Source of the DNA: Luidia sarsii
Taxonomy: Eukaryota; Echinodermata; Asteroidea; Paxillosida; Luidiidae
Assembly: GCA_949987565.1 (NCBI GenBank)
Contig: OX465103.1
Location: 2,468,011 to 2,532,010, forward strand
Direction of reading: 5' to 3'
Length of the DNA: 64,000 bases
The position numbers and the translations under genes are program-made. Positions 54,111 through 64,000 of this stretch are shown here, one piece after another. Position 1 is the stretch's first letter; every line of letters starts with the position of its first letter. Below the pieces are notes generated by a model, which saw only the letters and a program-made list of their open reading frames with translations, was not told the origin of the DNA and did no database searches.

Positions 54111-54345
54111 GGTCAGGGGCAGGGTCAGGGGCAGGGGCAGGGGCAGGGGCAGGAGCATGGGGCAGGGGCAGGGGCAGAGGCCGAGGCAGGGGCAGGGGCA
54201 GGGCAGGGGCAGGGGCAGGGGCAGGAGCATGGGGCAGGGGCAGGGGCAGGGGCAGGGGCAGGGGCAGGGGCAGGGGCAGGGGCAGGGGCAGGGGCAGGAA
54301 AAGGGGCAGAGGCAGAGCCAGGGACAGAGGCAGAGTCAGTTGCCA
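54111..54345. repeat. (GGGGCA)n hexamer array
   Basis: Runs of four G every six bases on the + strand, a strong G-quadruplex pattern. Confidence 0.95.
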
Positions 54346-55114
54346 GATGTAGAAGACACACTGTCTGCATCAGAGAGGCACGGTAGACCTATACAGGGCC
54401 TACTAGGAAGGGGATGTGCGCTCATCCCTTCAGCCCATGGTCCGTGACCGCGGACAGGAGCCAGCGACGTCACGGGATGAGAAACAACAATTGACATTAA
54501 GCAAGTACAGCATGCATTGGCTTCTACCAAACACTCTATCCGACTGCAATCGCTAGCCGGGTTTTTGGAAAACCCCCCCTCCCCTTCTCCCTCGAGTCAG
54601 CGACACCAGTTTCACATCCCTCCCACCCTGATACTGCAGCCTAATTACTCTTGCAGGCGAATTACTCTTGACTCCGGAGAACGCTTCGATGGGGGGGGGG
54701 AGGGAGTGTCGATTTATTAAGAAAGAAAACCCAACCAATTAATCGAGTTATTACGGCACAGGGAGAGAGAGAGGGGGGAGTGAGAGAGAGAGAGAGAGAG
54801 TCCGTGGCTGCATCCGTGCGCACAGTGCACCAGCGCACATGCAGTGGTCGCGTTCGGCCGCGGTGCCTATTCGAGCGTGGCTCTATTTGGGAAATGATCG
54901 GCACTAATTCGCACGTGAGAATCCCGCGTTTTGTGCATCAAAGTGCAAGCCGCCGCCAGCCCTTTTTCACCTTCCCGTTTTCTTCGTCGCTGTTGTTAGT
55001 CTCGGCTAAATGAATAAACTCGCCTGTGGGCAATTTCTTAGAATATTTCTGTGTGTTTGGCCTTTTGCTCTTCCATCGGGGAATGACGCGGCAAGGTCAT
55101 TTTACAATCCCGCT
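54346..55114. other. unique island
   Basis: No exon found. Homeodomain-type boxes (CTAATTACTC, CCAATTAATCG) cluster at 54630-54750. Confidence 0.35.
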
Positions 55115-55587
55115 CATTTTTCCTTCTCCCCCTCTCTCCCTCTCCCCATCCGCCCCTCTCTCCCTCTCTCGCCCCCTCTCTCTCTTTTTCTTTCTCCCCT
55201 TCTATCTCTCTCTCTCTCTCTCTCCCTCCTTCTCTCTCTCTCTCTGTCCCTCTCCCTCTCCCTCTCTCTCCTCCATCCCTAACCCTCCGCTTTCTCCGAT
55301 CTCTCCGACTCTCTATCTCTACCTCGTTCTCTCCCCTTCTTCCCTCCCCGTGTATTCACCTCTCTCTCTCTTCCCCTCTGTCCCTCTCCCTCCACCTCCC
55401 TCCCTCCCTCCCTCCCTCCCTAGCCCTCCACTTTCTCCGATCTCTTCGACTCTCTATCTCTCCCTCGCTCTCTCCACTTCTTCCCTCACCTCTCTCTCTG
55501 CCCCCTCTCTCCATGCCTCCCCTACATCCACCTCTTTCTCACTCCTTCCATCCCTCCCTCCCCAGCCTTCCACTTTATCCGATCTCT

Positions 55588-55618
<31 letters not shown>

Positions 55619-55620
55619 CC
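55115..55620. repeat. CT-rich pyrimidine tract
   Basis: CTCTCTCCCTC variants, with a duplicated block around CTCCACTTTCTCCGATCTCT. Confidence 0.95.
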
Positions 55621-55962
55621 AATCAGGTGTACAATTAATTTCCCACCCCCACGTCTGACGTCTATCAATACAACGGAGGGTCAGGTGTACTTTTTTTTCT
55701 CGAGGGGCTCGTGTGCGGGGAAGGGGCATAGGAGGTTAGCTGAGAAGGGCCATAGCCTTCCCGTAAGGTGCTGCCCCACCTTTTGATGATTTTTTTCCCC
55801 CAATTAATTATGTTTCGGGCCGCGCGCTCAAACGCTAATAGCAAGCGGGTTCTCCCACTGGCGATCCGAAAACAAGCACTTGTTTACTCAATGAGGGTGT
55901 CACCTGCTCTTTTACCTATTGCCCTCAGAGAACGAGACAGAGAGAACGAAGGGTGTGACGCA
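55621..55962. other. unique island
   Basis: CCAATTAATTATG, a Fox-like CTTGTTTACTC and an E-box CACCTG within 110 bp. No exon. Confidence 0.35.
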
Positions 55963-56968
55963 CAGGAGGCAGAGATGGAAAGGGGGAGAGAGCGAGATGG
56001 GAGGAGAGAGAGGGAGAGAGAGAGGGAGAGAGAGAGAGAGAGAGGGAGAGAGAGAGAGATGGGTAGAGAGAGAGAGGGGGGAGAGAGAGATGGGTAGAGA
56101 GAGAGGGGGAGAGAGAGAGATGGGTAGAGAGAGAGGGGGAGAGAGAGAGATGGGTAGAGAGAGAGGGGGGAGAGAGAGATGGGTAGAAAGAGAGGGGGAG
56201 AGAGAGATGGGTAGAGAGAGAGAGAGGGGGAGAGAGAGAGAGGGGGGAGAGATGGGTAGAGAGAGAGAGAGGGAGAGAGAGATGGGTAGAGAGAGAGGGG
56301 GAGAGAGAGAGAGATGGGTAGATAGAGAGAGGGGAGAGAGAGAGGGGGGGAGAGATGGGTAGAGAGAGAGGGGGAGAGAGAGAGAGGGAGAGAGAGAGGG
56401 GGAGAGAGATGGGTAGAGAGAGAGAGAGGGAGAGAGAGATGGGTAGAGAGAGAGGGAGAGAGAGAGAGAGGGGGAGAGAGAGAGAGGGGGAGAGAGAGAG
56501 AGGGGGGAGAGAGAGGGAGAGGGAGGGAGAGAGAGAGAGAGGAAGAAAGAGAGAGAGAAAGAGAAAGAGAGAGAAAGAGAGAGAGAGGGGAGAGAGAGGG
56601 AGAGAGAGAGGGGGAGAGAGAGAGAGAGGGAGAGAGAGAGGAAGAGAGAGAGATAGAGAGAGAGAGAGAGGAAAAGAGAGGAAGAGAGAGAAAGAGCGAG
56701 ATAGGTAGAGAGGGGGAGGGGGGGAGAGAGAGAGAAAGAGAGAGAGAGCGAGATAGGTAGAGAGAGAGGGAAGAGAGAGAAGAGAAGAGAGAGAAAGAGG
56801 GGGAAGAAAGAGGCAGAGAGAGTCAGGGAAATAGAGAGAGACAAAGAGGAGAAGATATAGTGAGATGGACACAGAGGAGGAGAAAGGGAGAGAGAGGGGG
56901 GTGGAGATAGATAGAGGGAGGTGGAAAGAGGGAGAAAGAGGGAGAGACAGTGGAAGGTAGAGAGAAAC
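55963..56968. repeat. GA-rich tract, about 1 kb
   Basis: GAGAGAGATGGGTAGA and GAGAGAGAGGGGGA units. Confidence 0.97.
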
Positions 56969-57585
56969 AAAAGGTTGCGACAGAACCCTACGATGATTAG
57001 ATTGCTATTATATTGCGGTTTTATCTTTCTCGTTCGTCAGTCAGCGGAATGACTTTCAGGTGTGCAACCGCGCTGGTACGGGAAAGAAGGGATAGGGGAG
57101 GAGGTAGGGAGGGAGGCGGGGAGGGAGGCAGGGAGGCAGGTAGGGAGGGAGGGGTGGGGAGGGAGGGATGCAGGGAGAGCGAGCCTCGTCTCGCCCGCCA
57201 ACGAGGTCAATACTCCCGAATACTACGCCACTGGTAACGGTACCCCGATCATCGCTCGGCAAGATTCAACCGTTCCTCTTCTTGCGTATGGGAATGCCGC
57301 TGTTGCTGCTGTCTGTGGTAGGCCTTGTTGCTGTTGTTCCCCTGGCGGGTCAGTTAGCCAGGGCTCACCACGGGGAGGTCGACAACTCGGTCCCCCCCTT
57401 AAGAATCCCCGATCGAAAGCAATGGAGACATCCCCACCCCTCCTCTTTACACAGACCGCCCCGTGGTCGCGTTCGCTCACTCCTATAAGCAACAGCACAA
57501 GCAAAAACACGACTCCGAGGCAAACACAATTCCAAGGCTATATTAGCCGATCCTAGTCCACGCATAATCAAGGTTCTTGCTTTAT
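56969..57585. other. intergenic with GGGA tract
   Basis: GGGAGGGAGG tract at 57088-57175; no exon is supported in the rest. Confidence 0.4.
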
Positions 57586-58109
57586 GGTGATATACAAAAA
57601 TGTTGCAAACTGCTTACTGACTAAAATTACCAAAATGTAAATCTAAAATATAGTGGGCCTGACGTTTCGATCCTAGCAGGACCTTTCTCAAAGGCAGAGT
57701 GACAAGGACAAAACAGATACATGTACACGAAGAAAGGGGGGAGAGAGTGAATAGGACACGGATGAGAAACAAAGGACAAAGAGTGAAGCTGGTAGGGAGA
57801 GATCAAAGGGAAGGGCAAGGGGTAGGGTAGGGATTAGTGAGAGGAGGGGAAAGATCAAAGAGAAGGGCAAGGAGTGGGGTAGGGATTAGTGAGAAGAAGG
57901 GGGAAGATCAAAGAGAAGGGCAAGGAGTGTGTAGGGATTAGTGACAAGAGGGGGAAAGATCAAAGAGAGAAGTGTGAAGGACTGAACACAAAAGAAGGAT
58001 TATCAGAAAGCTGCATGGTGTTAGTCATTACCCTCCTGGATGTTGAGACCAATTGGTTGAATAGTCCGAAGACGCTTCATCCACATTTTCTCACGGCTAA
58101 GACGGACAG
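57586..58109 (-). mobile_element. PLE insertion, 5'-truncated, with internal 53-bp triplication
   Basis: Terminus GGTGATATAC at 57586 and hammerhead-like region at about 57660-57696. The 3' UTR carries three 52-53-bp repeats (57801-57958) where the copy at 703 has one. GCTTTATGG near both ends (about 57579-57587 and 58109-58117) is the likely target duplication. Confidence 0.8.
58021..58109 (-). pseudogene. last codons of PLE GIY-YIG ORF
   Basis: VRLSREKMWMKRLRTIQP and then GLNIQEGND with stop, matching the C-terminus of the ORF at 1035-1718. Truncated by the insertion itself. Confidence 0.75.
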
Positions 58110-58117
58110 CTTTATGG

Positions 58118-58754
58118 TTAAACAGACTAACCCCTATGGAATATAGCAAAGAACACGGCAAGTGGTCTTAAAGTGTCTCGTACATTTTTTTTTGTTCCAC
58201 GGGTCAACAGAGAGGCGGTGTCACTGAATGGGATTACACCATCATTTTCACAAACTCCATAGCTTTCAATGAAAAAAAACCCGGAACAGGCCGCACAACC
58301 AATTTCTTCAAGCAGAGGCCTCATCGGTGAACGTCTGTTTGCCATTTCAAAAGAAAGGAAAAAAAGAGTCATAGCGATTCATCACGCTGAATAACCTCAT
58401 CCAGCCACTGAAGTGCTTGTTCTCATTTCAGCCCTTTTTTTCCCAGCTATTTTTTTTGTTAGTGGTTTGTGAGGGACAAGGATTCCCTCACCGTCCATGA
58501 TCCAGCTCGTGGATGAGCGAGGCGCGGATTCGCTTTAATAGGCGTGAAGCCACCATGAAACTATTGCGTTTGGCTCCGTCAATATTTGCCTAGTAATTCA
58601 TCGGCGCTTTGCACTCCCTCACTCTCCTATTTTGTTGGGGTGCGATTTCTGAGGGGGGCTTAAATATTTGCAGAAGTCTAGGAGAGGAGTGGAGGGGTGG
58701 GAGAAGCGGTTGGGGGGGGGGACCCAGGGAACAATCTCCCAAAGGAGCTAATTA
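58118..58754. other. unique island
   Basis: No exon. CCGTCAATATTTGCCTAGTA (58577-58596) looks like a Fox-type site context. Confidence 0.35.
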
Positions 58755-58967
58755 GAAAGAGAGAGTGAAAGCTTGAGAGGGAGAGAGATATATAGAGAGA
58801 AGTGACATGGGCGAGAGAGAGAGAGAGGAGATGGAGATTGTGTGAGAGAGAGATAGAGAGAGAGAGGGGGGGTGAGAGAGAGATAGAGAGAGAGGGGGGT
58901 GAGAGAGAGGGGGAGAGAGAGAGGGGAGAGAGAGAGAGAGGGTGAGAGAGGGAGGGAGAGAGAGAGG

Positions 58968-58998
<31 letters not shown>

Positions 58999-59440
58999 GG
59001 TGAGAGAGAGGTAGAGAGAGAGAGGGAGAGATAGAGGAAGAGAGGGAGAAAGAGAGGGGAGAGGGAGAGAGAGAGGGAAAGAGGGAGAGAGAGAAACGGA
59101 GAAAGAGTGAAATAAAGAGGGCTAGGGAGAGAGGAGAAGGGGAGAAGAGATAGACAGATGGAGAGAGAGTGGAGAGGAGGGAGATAGAGAGAGGAAGAGG
59201 AGTGGTGGAGTGAGAGGGATGGAAAGAGAGGACAGATATATGTAGAGATAGGGAGAGGATGGGGGACATTAAAGAGACGGAGAGAGATAACGAGAGAGGG
59301 CAAGAGGGAGAGAGAGGGGAAGAGAGAGAGGGGATAGAGGGAGAGAGGAGTATGGAAGAGAAAAGAGAGGAGGAGAGAGAGACGGGGAGACGAAGGAAGA
59401 GGGAGAAAGAGAGAGCCAGAGAGAGAGAGAGAAACAATTT
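58755..59440. repeat. GA-rich purine tract
   Basis: GAGAGAGAGGTGAGAG variants. Confidence 0.95.
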
Positions 59441-60014
59441 AGGTATGTGGAAGCATGATTCCGCGCAGGTCAGGTATCGAACCAGGAAATACTCAGTGAG
59501 TTAGCGAGTCTTCGCGCATGAGATCAGGGCTGCCTTGAAGTAACGTCATAAAAATGGACGATGTAGAAATGTAAACGAGAAGCGAAAATGTAAAAAAAAA
59601 AAAAAAAAGCCAACAGGCACGTTGAGAATAGAAACATACCATCAAGCGCCATTAAGTTGGCTCTCTCGCTCCTTCAATCCCTGGGGTCGAGATTAAAAAA
59701 ACCCTCCTCTATCGAGATCCTCATCGCCGACAGGAGGAAACCATCTTCCAGAAGCACCCCATATCACTAAATTGTTCCTTTCTCGATCCCGAGAGAGGTT
59801 TTGTTTGTATTATGGGCGGACTTCGTGGGCTCGAGGTTGTGCGAGAGAGCGTGTCGCACCCTTTAACAAAACAAAAAAAAACGACTGGAAACCTTCAACC
59901 GGCAATTCGATCAGCGTTGGTGGCAATATGAAGTATCTATCACCTGACTTCTGTTCACTGGATTGCGCTGATCAAGGGCGATTACGAACTCCCCGACCTA
60001 CCCTGGAGAGAAAG
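59441..60014. other. no gene recognised
   Basis: Poly(A) runs near 59591 and 59870; no coding signal. Confidence 0.4.
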
Positions 60015-60165
60015 GCGGCAGCTGAACGCTTCTGACTGGCGCCCTCACCCCAGCAAAGATAGACGACCATCTAGGACGAAGCCACCCCAACACATTATCT
60101 ATAAATGTGTGTTTTGCTCAGGTGGTTAGAGCGCCGGTACGTTGAACCAGAAGCCATGGGTTTTG
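60015..60165 (+). mobile_element. SINE, diverged
   Basis: GAACGCTTCTGACTGGCGCC, then CTCAGGTGGTTAGAGCGCCG. Confidence 0.5.
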
Positions 60166-60744
60166 ATGAGGTTCCTTATTTGAGCTTACCTCTTCATCAA
60201 CGTCTCTTGTTTTGTTGGTGGAGGTCCGGGTTGGTATTTCCTGACTGTATGGACACCCTTTTGGGGTGGCTGTATACTACTGCCAACACCCAGGTATTAC
60301 ACACAGTCAAGCTATCTGGGTTCCTTTTTTACTGTTTACAGTTGTACTACAAATATATAATAATAACTACCGGGCAAACTACCCTAATGTATCCAGATAC
60401 TAACTTACTTGTACTAACTAACTGTGCACACAAACTGTCCTAAACTAAGTAGCTGTACTAGGTGTGGCATCTACCAAGGTCTGAGGGAGAGTGGTAGGTA
60501 TATGCCTGCATGCCCTCCTATATGAACTGCATGACTCTACCCATGGTATTGTTAATGTAATTGGGTGCTATTGTTACTTATTTCAGGATGCAGGGAGCTT
60601 TGCCAATACAAAAAGAGCTCCACTATTTTGTGCAGAAGCAATGGAAGTAAAGTGGTCACTACAGTTTCAATCCTGGTCCGGTCATATCTTCTTGCCCCCC
60701 ACCACAAAGCTCGAAAAAAAAATCTGATGGAACTAGACCAAATG
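60166..60744. other. no gene recognised
   Basis: Open frames at 60105-60443 and 60491-60727 lack domains and start codon context. Confidence 0.4.
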
Positions 60745-61050
60745 TTGCTCTACCCAACGAGCAGGGTTAACCCTCATCGAATTACATTCTCCTCAACGAA
60801 AGCATCATGTTATATCTATGGTGCAACGCGCTACCCGCAGCTATACACTATTCCAATCCACCACACGACCCTCACGAGTCAAGTGGTCGAGACGTCTGCA
60901 CTAGAAAGCGGGAGTCGCGGGTTCGAATCCCGCCCGAACTGCATGAATTGTTTTCATCAGGCATCGGGCAAAGCACTAATCATTCAGTGTTTATCACGTC
61001 GGACAAGGGCAAAGCCTCATTGAATTACTTTCTCCTCGATGCAAACACCA
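60745..61050 (+). mobile_element. dimeric tRNA-derived SINE
   Basis: Forward copy of the family at 36780. tRNA-like part at 60872-60945 (GTCAAGTGGTCGAGACGTCT, GGGTTCGAATCCCGCCCG), followed by CATCGGGCAAAGCACTAATC. A partial repeat of the tail (TCATCGAATTACATTCTCCT) lies before the tRNA part. Confidence 0.65.
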
Positions 61051-61740
61051 TGTTATTATCTATCTACCCGACGTGTGTACACATAAGAATGTTTCCACGC
61101 TGGTGTAATGATAATAATATTAATCTATGTTCATATAGCGCCTTATGCTTGGGGTAGCATATACACCACTATAATACGGTGACTGGCAATATCATTCACG
61201 CAATACACACATGGTTTTGAAGCCCAATGATAAATCGCTTCATTCATATTCATGCTGGCAGCTCCGACTAAGTGCGAAGTCCTGGCAGGTGAATACACTC
61301 CGCTAATACACGCTACATCTCCCGTTACCGCCACAGAGCCTCGGCAAATCGAGCCAATCAATGGATTGTTCCAGATAAAGAAAAAACAACAACCCATATC
61401 TGAAAACAACAGCAGGGCAATTAGATGGTCAGTCAAAAGCAACGTGCTTCTATAGTTGGCACAGACTGTTCGGGTCTTATTTTGTGTGTGGGTATGTTTG
61501 AGTGAGCGCTCTAGCGCTTTCAGGTCGGGGCAGTTTTCTTAGCTGCCTCGGTTTTTCAAGGCCTACTCTCTGTTCACTTGGTCGCAAAATTAGTTCAAGG
61601 TCAAAGGGAGCGGGAACGATACCCAGTCGGCGACGGGGGACGGAAAGATTGTGAATGCGTGCGAAGAGCGTCTGGGTTTGCGTGAAGCGCGCACAATGAG
61701 ACGGGCGCTCACTGCGTGAGAAGCATCTGTGGGGAGTGTA
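61051..61740. other. unique island, no gene
   Basis: GAGCCAATCAATGGATTG at about 61340 and CAATTAGATGG are homeodomain/PBX-like. No exon. Confidence 0.35.
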
Positions 61741-61741
61741 T

Positions 61742-62060
61742 CATGTACATGGACGGCCAAAAGGGCAAACAAAATAAAAAATTATGATACCCCAAAAAGA
61801 AAAAAAAGGACAAAATAGTTAAAAGACAGATTCCTGTCAAGACAAACTCAATATCCAAAAGAACAAAAGTACACGAGGACTCAATTTTAAAAGGTCAAAC
61901 TCAATATAAAATGCCAGGACAATCTTACAAAAGGACAAACTTACAAGAAGGCAGACTTACAAGAGGACAAACTCACAAGAGGACAAACTCACACGAGGAC
62001 AAACTCACAAGAGGACAAAATCTTTTTTTCAATTTTGGCCCTTTTGGCCGCCCATACATG
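61742..62060. mobile_element. TIR element containing a 17-bp minisatellite
   Basis: Imperfect inverted ends (CATGTACATGGACGGCCAAA ... GGCCGCCCATACATG) enclose tandem ACAAGAGGACAAACTC units (about 61893-62015). Confidence 0.65.
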
Positions 62061-62097
62061 TAGGTGGGGGTCTTGATTTGTTCATCGTTTGCTTGCT

Positions 62098-62278
62098 CGA
62101 TCGTTCGTTCGTCCGTTCGTTCGTTCGTTCGTTCGTTCGATCGTTCGTTCGTTCGTTCGTTCGTTCGTTCGTACGTACGTTCGTTCGTTCGTTCGTTCGT
62201 TCGTTCGTTCGTTCGATCGTTCGTTCGTTCGTTCGTTCGTTCGTTCGTTCGTTCGTTCGCTCGTTCTTTCGTTCGTCC
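62098..62278. repeat. (TTCG)n microsatellite
   Basis: CpG-containing tetranucleotide with GATCG interruptions; Arg/Ser/Phe/Val frames are artefacts. Confidence 0.97.
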
Positions 62279-62383
62279 GGTGTTGGTCGGTCGGTTGGCT
62301 GGTCGTTATAGGTCGGTTTGTTTTTTTAAATTCAATACGCTAACATCATTTCTATAAACAGACACTGCAGCATCCAATATTCA

Positions 62384-62430
62384 GTTGCCTGACGAAGGTT
62401 TAGCAGTTCTAGCAACCGAAACGTCGCCAC
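62384..62430 (+). ncRNA. hammerhead-like core, canonical CTGACGA
   Basis: CTGACGA (62389-62395), stem GGTT / AACC, then GAAAC and GTC (62418-62425). Flanks TTGC and GCCACC allow a short stem I. Stem III is minimal, as in PLE-type hammerheads. No PLE ORF is adjacent. Confidence 0.5.
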
Positions 62431-63128
62431 CAGCAACGACACATCGCGTGACCGTGATCATCTTTCTCCCTTACCTGTACCACCGCGATGAGCAACCCCT
62501 TCATTTCTATGGATTTCCATATTTAATTTGAGAATAATCAAATGAAATTAAACAGTTACAAATTTAAAAAGAAAGGGAACAAACCAATATGGAGGCATTT
62601 TCAGAAGACGGTAACTTCTGTTGAAACGCCCGTGGACAAAACAGCAATTAAAAAAAAATAAGTTAACAAAATACACAAAACAAACTACAAGTTAGCTCTG
62701 AGGTCACACAGTTAATGATTGAAGATAGCGGTAATGATAAATTGATGAACACAAAACCTAATAACATCTTTTGAAATGATGCTGATAAAAAAAAGAACGG
62801 AATTATGCGGAATAGAAATTAGAAATAGAAATTACAAACAGCAACAGCAACAGCAACAAAACAATTTGGCCAAATCAATAGGCAGAACTACGTCAGGAAC
62901 GAAAGGTTAGTCGATTGGTCGGTTGGTAGCAGCCGCATTTATCCACCTTTTTTTTTGGGTCGAGTTCAGCCATTCCGATCAAGACTTCACTGGCTCCCTT
63001 CTGGACGTTTACATATATAAGCACCGTGCGTCCGGTGCTTGGCCCAATATTGCTTGTCCGAAAAGTGGACCAGGCGGATGATGGAGCGGGAATCAAACCA
63101 GGGAGTCACCAGAAAACCTCCACAGACT
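62431..63128. other. AT-rich, no gene
   Basis: No coding or repeat signal recognised apart from short A runs and a CAGCAA tract near 62840. Confidence 0.4.
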
Positions 63129-63235
63129 CATGTCAGTGGTCAAGCAGAGTAGTCAAGAGGTCTGCACTGGACAAAAAATCCAGGGTTCGAATTCCGACCT
63201 AGAAACCCTTTTTTTTTTTTTTTTTTATGCTGGCA
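63129..63235 (+). mobile_element. tRNA-like SINE with poly(T) end
   Basis: GTAGTCAAGAGGTCTGCACT is A-box-like and GGGTTCGAATTCC is the B-box; a run of about 20 T ends it, like a Pol III terminator. Confidence 0.5.
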
Positions 63236-64000
63236 GTTCATGTGCAAAGTATTATATGCTGAACATGCAGCACTATAGCTACAACTAAGCTAAAGGGAAA
63301 TCCGAATTGAAATTTCATTCTCAAGCGAAGCACCTACTAATTTGTGAGCTGGGAGAAAGTCGCCATGAAAGATGCAGGGACTGGCCTATTGGAGAGATTA
63401 GTGGATTGGCGGTGCCTCAAAGGTACACGGGACCGAGCTACACACGATCGTTACGGATTACCGCATTGACCTGAATTTTGTTCTTTTTTTCTTTTTTGTT
63501 ACCTCGACGGAGCGGGCTGCGCACGGTATGACGGGTCCCAGGCCTACGCTCACTCTCTGCGTCACGCAAGGAAACGGGACGCGGCCCCGGCCCATCGATC
63601 TTGCTACTCTGGCGAGCATGACCGAGAGAAAGGGTTGGCCTGGGCTACCTGCCTGCACGCCTGCTCGACTCGGCTCGCCTGCCCGCCTCCCTACGTGGCC
63701 GCCGCCCGCCTACCTGCCTGCCTGCCCATCCCGACCCTGCCCGGCTTCCCTCCCTCCTTCTCTCGTCCCCTCCTTCCGACGCACACTCCCTCTCTCTCCA
63801 TAATTATGTGTATTTCTCCACCTCCATCCCTCTCTCTCCACCTCTTTCCCATCCCTGTCTCTCCCTCTCCCCCTCTCTCCCAAACTCCCTCACCCTCTCT
63901 TCACCTCCCTCACCCCTCATTATTTGTATCTCTTCTATCTCACACTCCCCGTCTCTCCACCTCTTTTCCCTCGCTGTCTCTCCCTCTCCCTCTCTCTCAA
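63236..64000. repeat. unique DNA leading into a CT-rich tract
   Basis: 63460-63720 is moderately GC-rich without a recognised exon. From about 63740 to the window end it is a CTCC/CTCT pyrimidine tract. Confidence 0.6.

Noticed and set aside
57223..57510. Possible first exon of the TMEM26-like gene
   Set aside because: The frame starts with a short hydrophobic stretch but lacks the family N-terminal pattern and a donor after a TG split codon.

Overview
The window is animal (metazoan) genomic DNA. It has spliced genes, GC-rich coding blocks in AT-richer non-coding DNA, tRNA-derived SINEs, Penelope-like retroelements, many MITE-like inverted-repeat elements and very long purine/pyrimidine microsatellites. 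The mix suggests a marine invertebrate, perhaps a non-vertebrate deuterostome. That placement is inference, and no single feature proves it.

Layout. (1) 1-448: the 3' half of an intronless class A GPCR on the + strand, cut by the window edge. (2) 0.45-11.9 kb: gene-poor DNA with Penelope-like copies (one coding for a GIY-YIG endonuclease), palindromic Penelope termini, MITEs, SINEs, a (CCATCC)n array and a 20-bp minisatellite. (3) 11.95-22.69 kb: a tandem array of four intact single-exon GPCR genes on the - strand, in the order A-B-A-B, with conserved TATA boxes and a fifth gene-less 3' flank at the right edge. Both array edges abut copies of one SINE family. (4) 22.7-40 kb: minisatellites, MITEs of several types (CACTA-like, Mutator-like and others), SINEs and CT tracts, with no supported gene. 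(5) 40.0-47.0 kb: two exons of a TMEM26-family membrane protein on the - strand. The first coding exon was not found and probably lies upstream, possibly beyond 64 kb. (6) 47-64 kb: probable intron 1 or upstream DNA of that gene, dominated by GA/CT tracts with short unique islands between them.

The clearest biology is the GPCR array. It looks like a duplicated two-gene block in which receptor class follows the core promoter, divergence is concentrated around the extracellular half, and a MITE marks the upstream flank of one block only. A second theme is Penelope-like termini carrying hammerhead-ribozyme-like cores. One minimal insertion with a 14-bp target duplication begins within a few bases of the predicted self-cleavage site. 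A related terminal motif is joined to a stem-loop identical to the animal histone 3'-end signal. A third theme is inverted-repeat elements that carry tandem arrays inside them, including a family with interstitial TTAGGG-like repeats.
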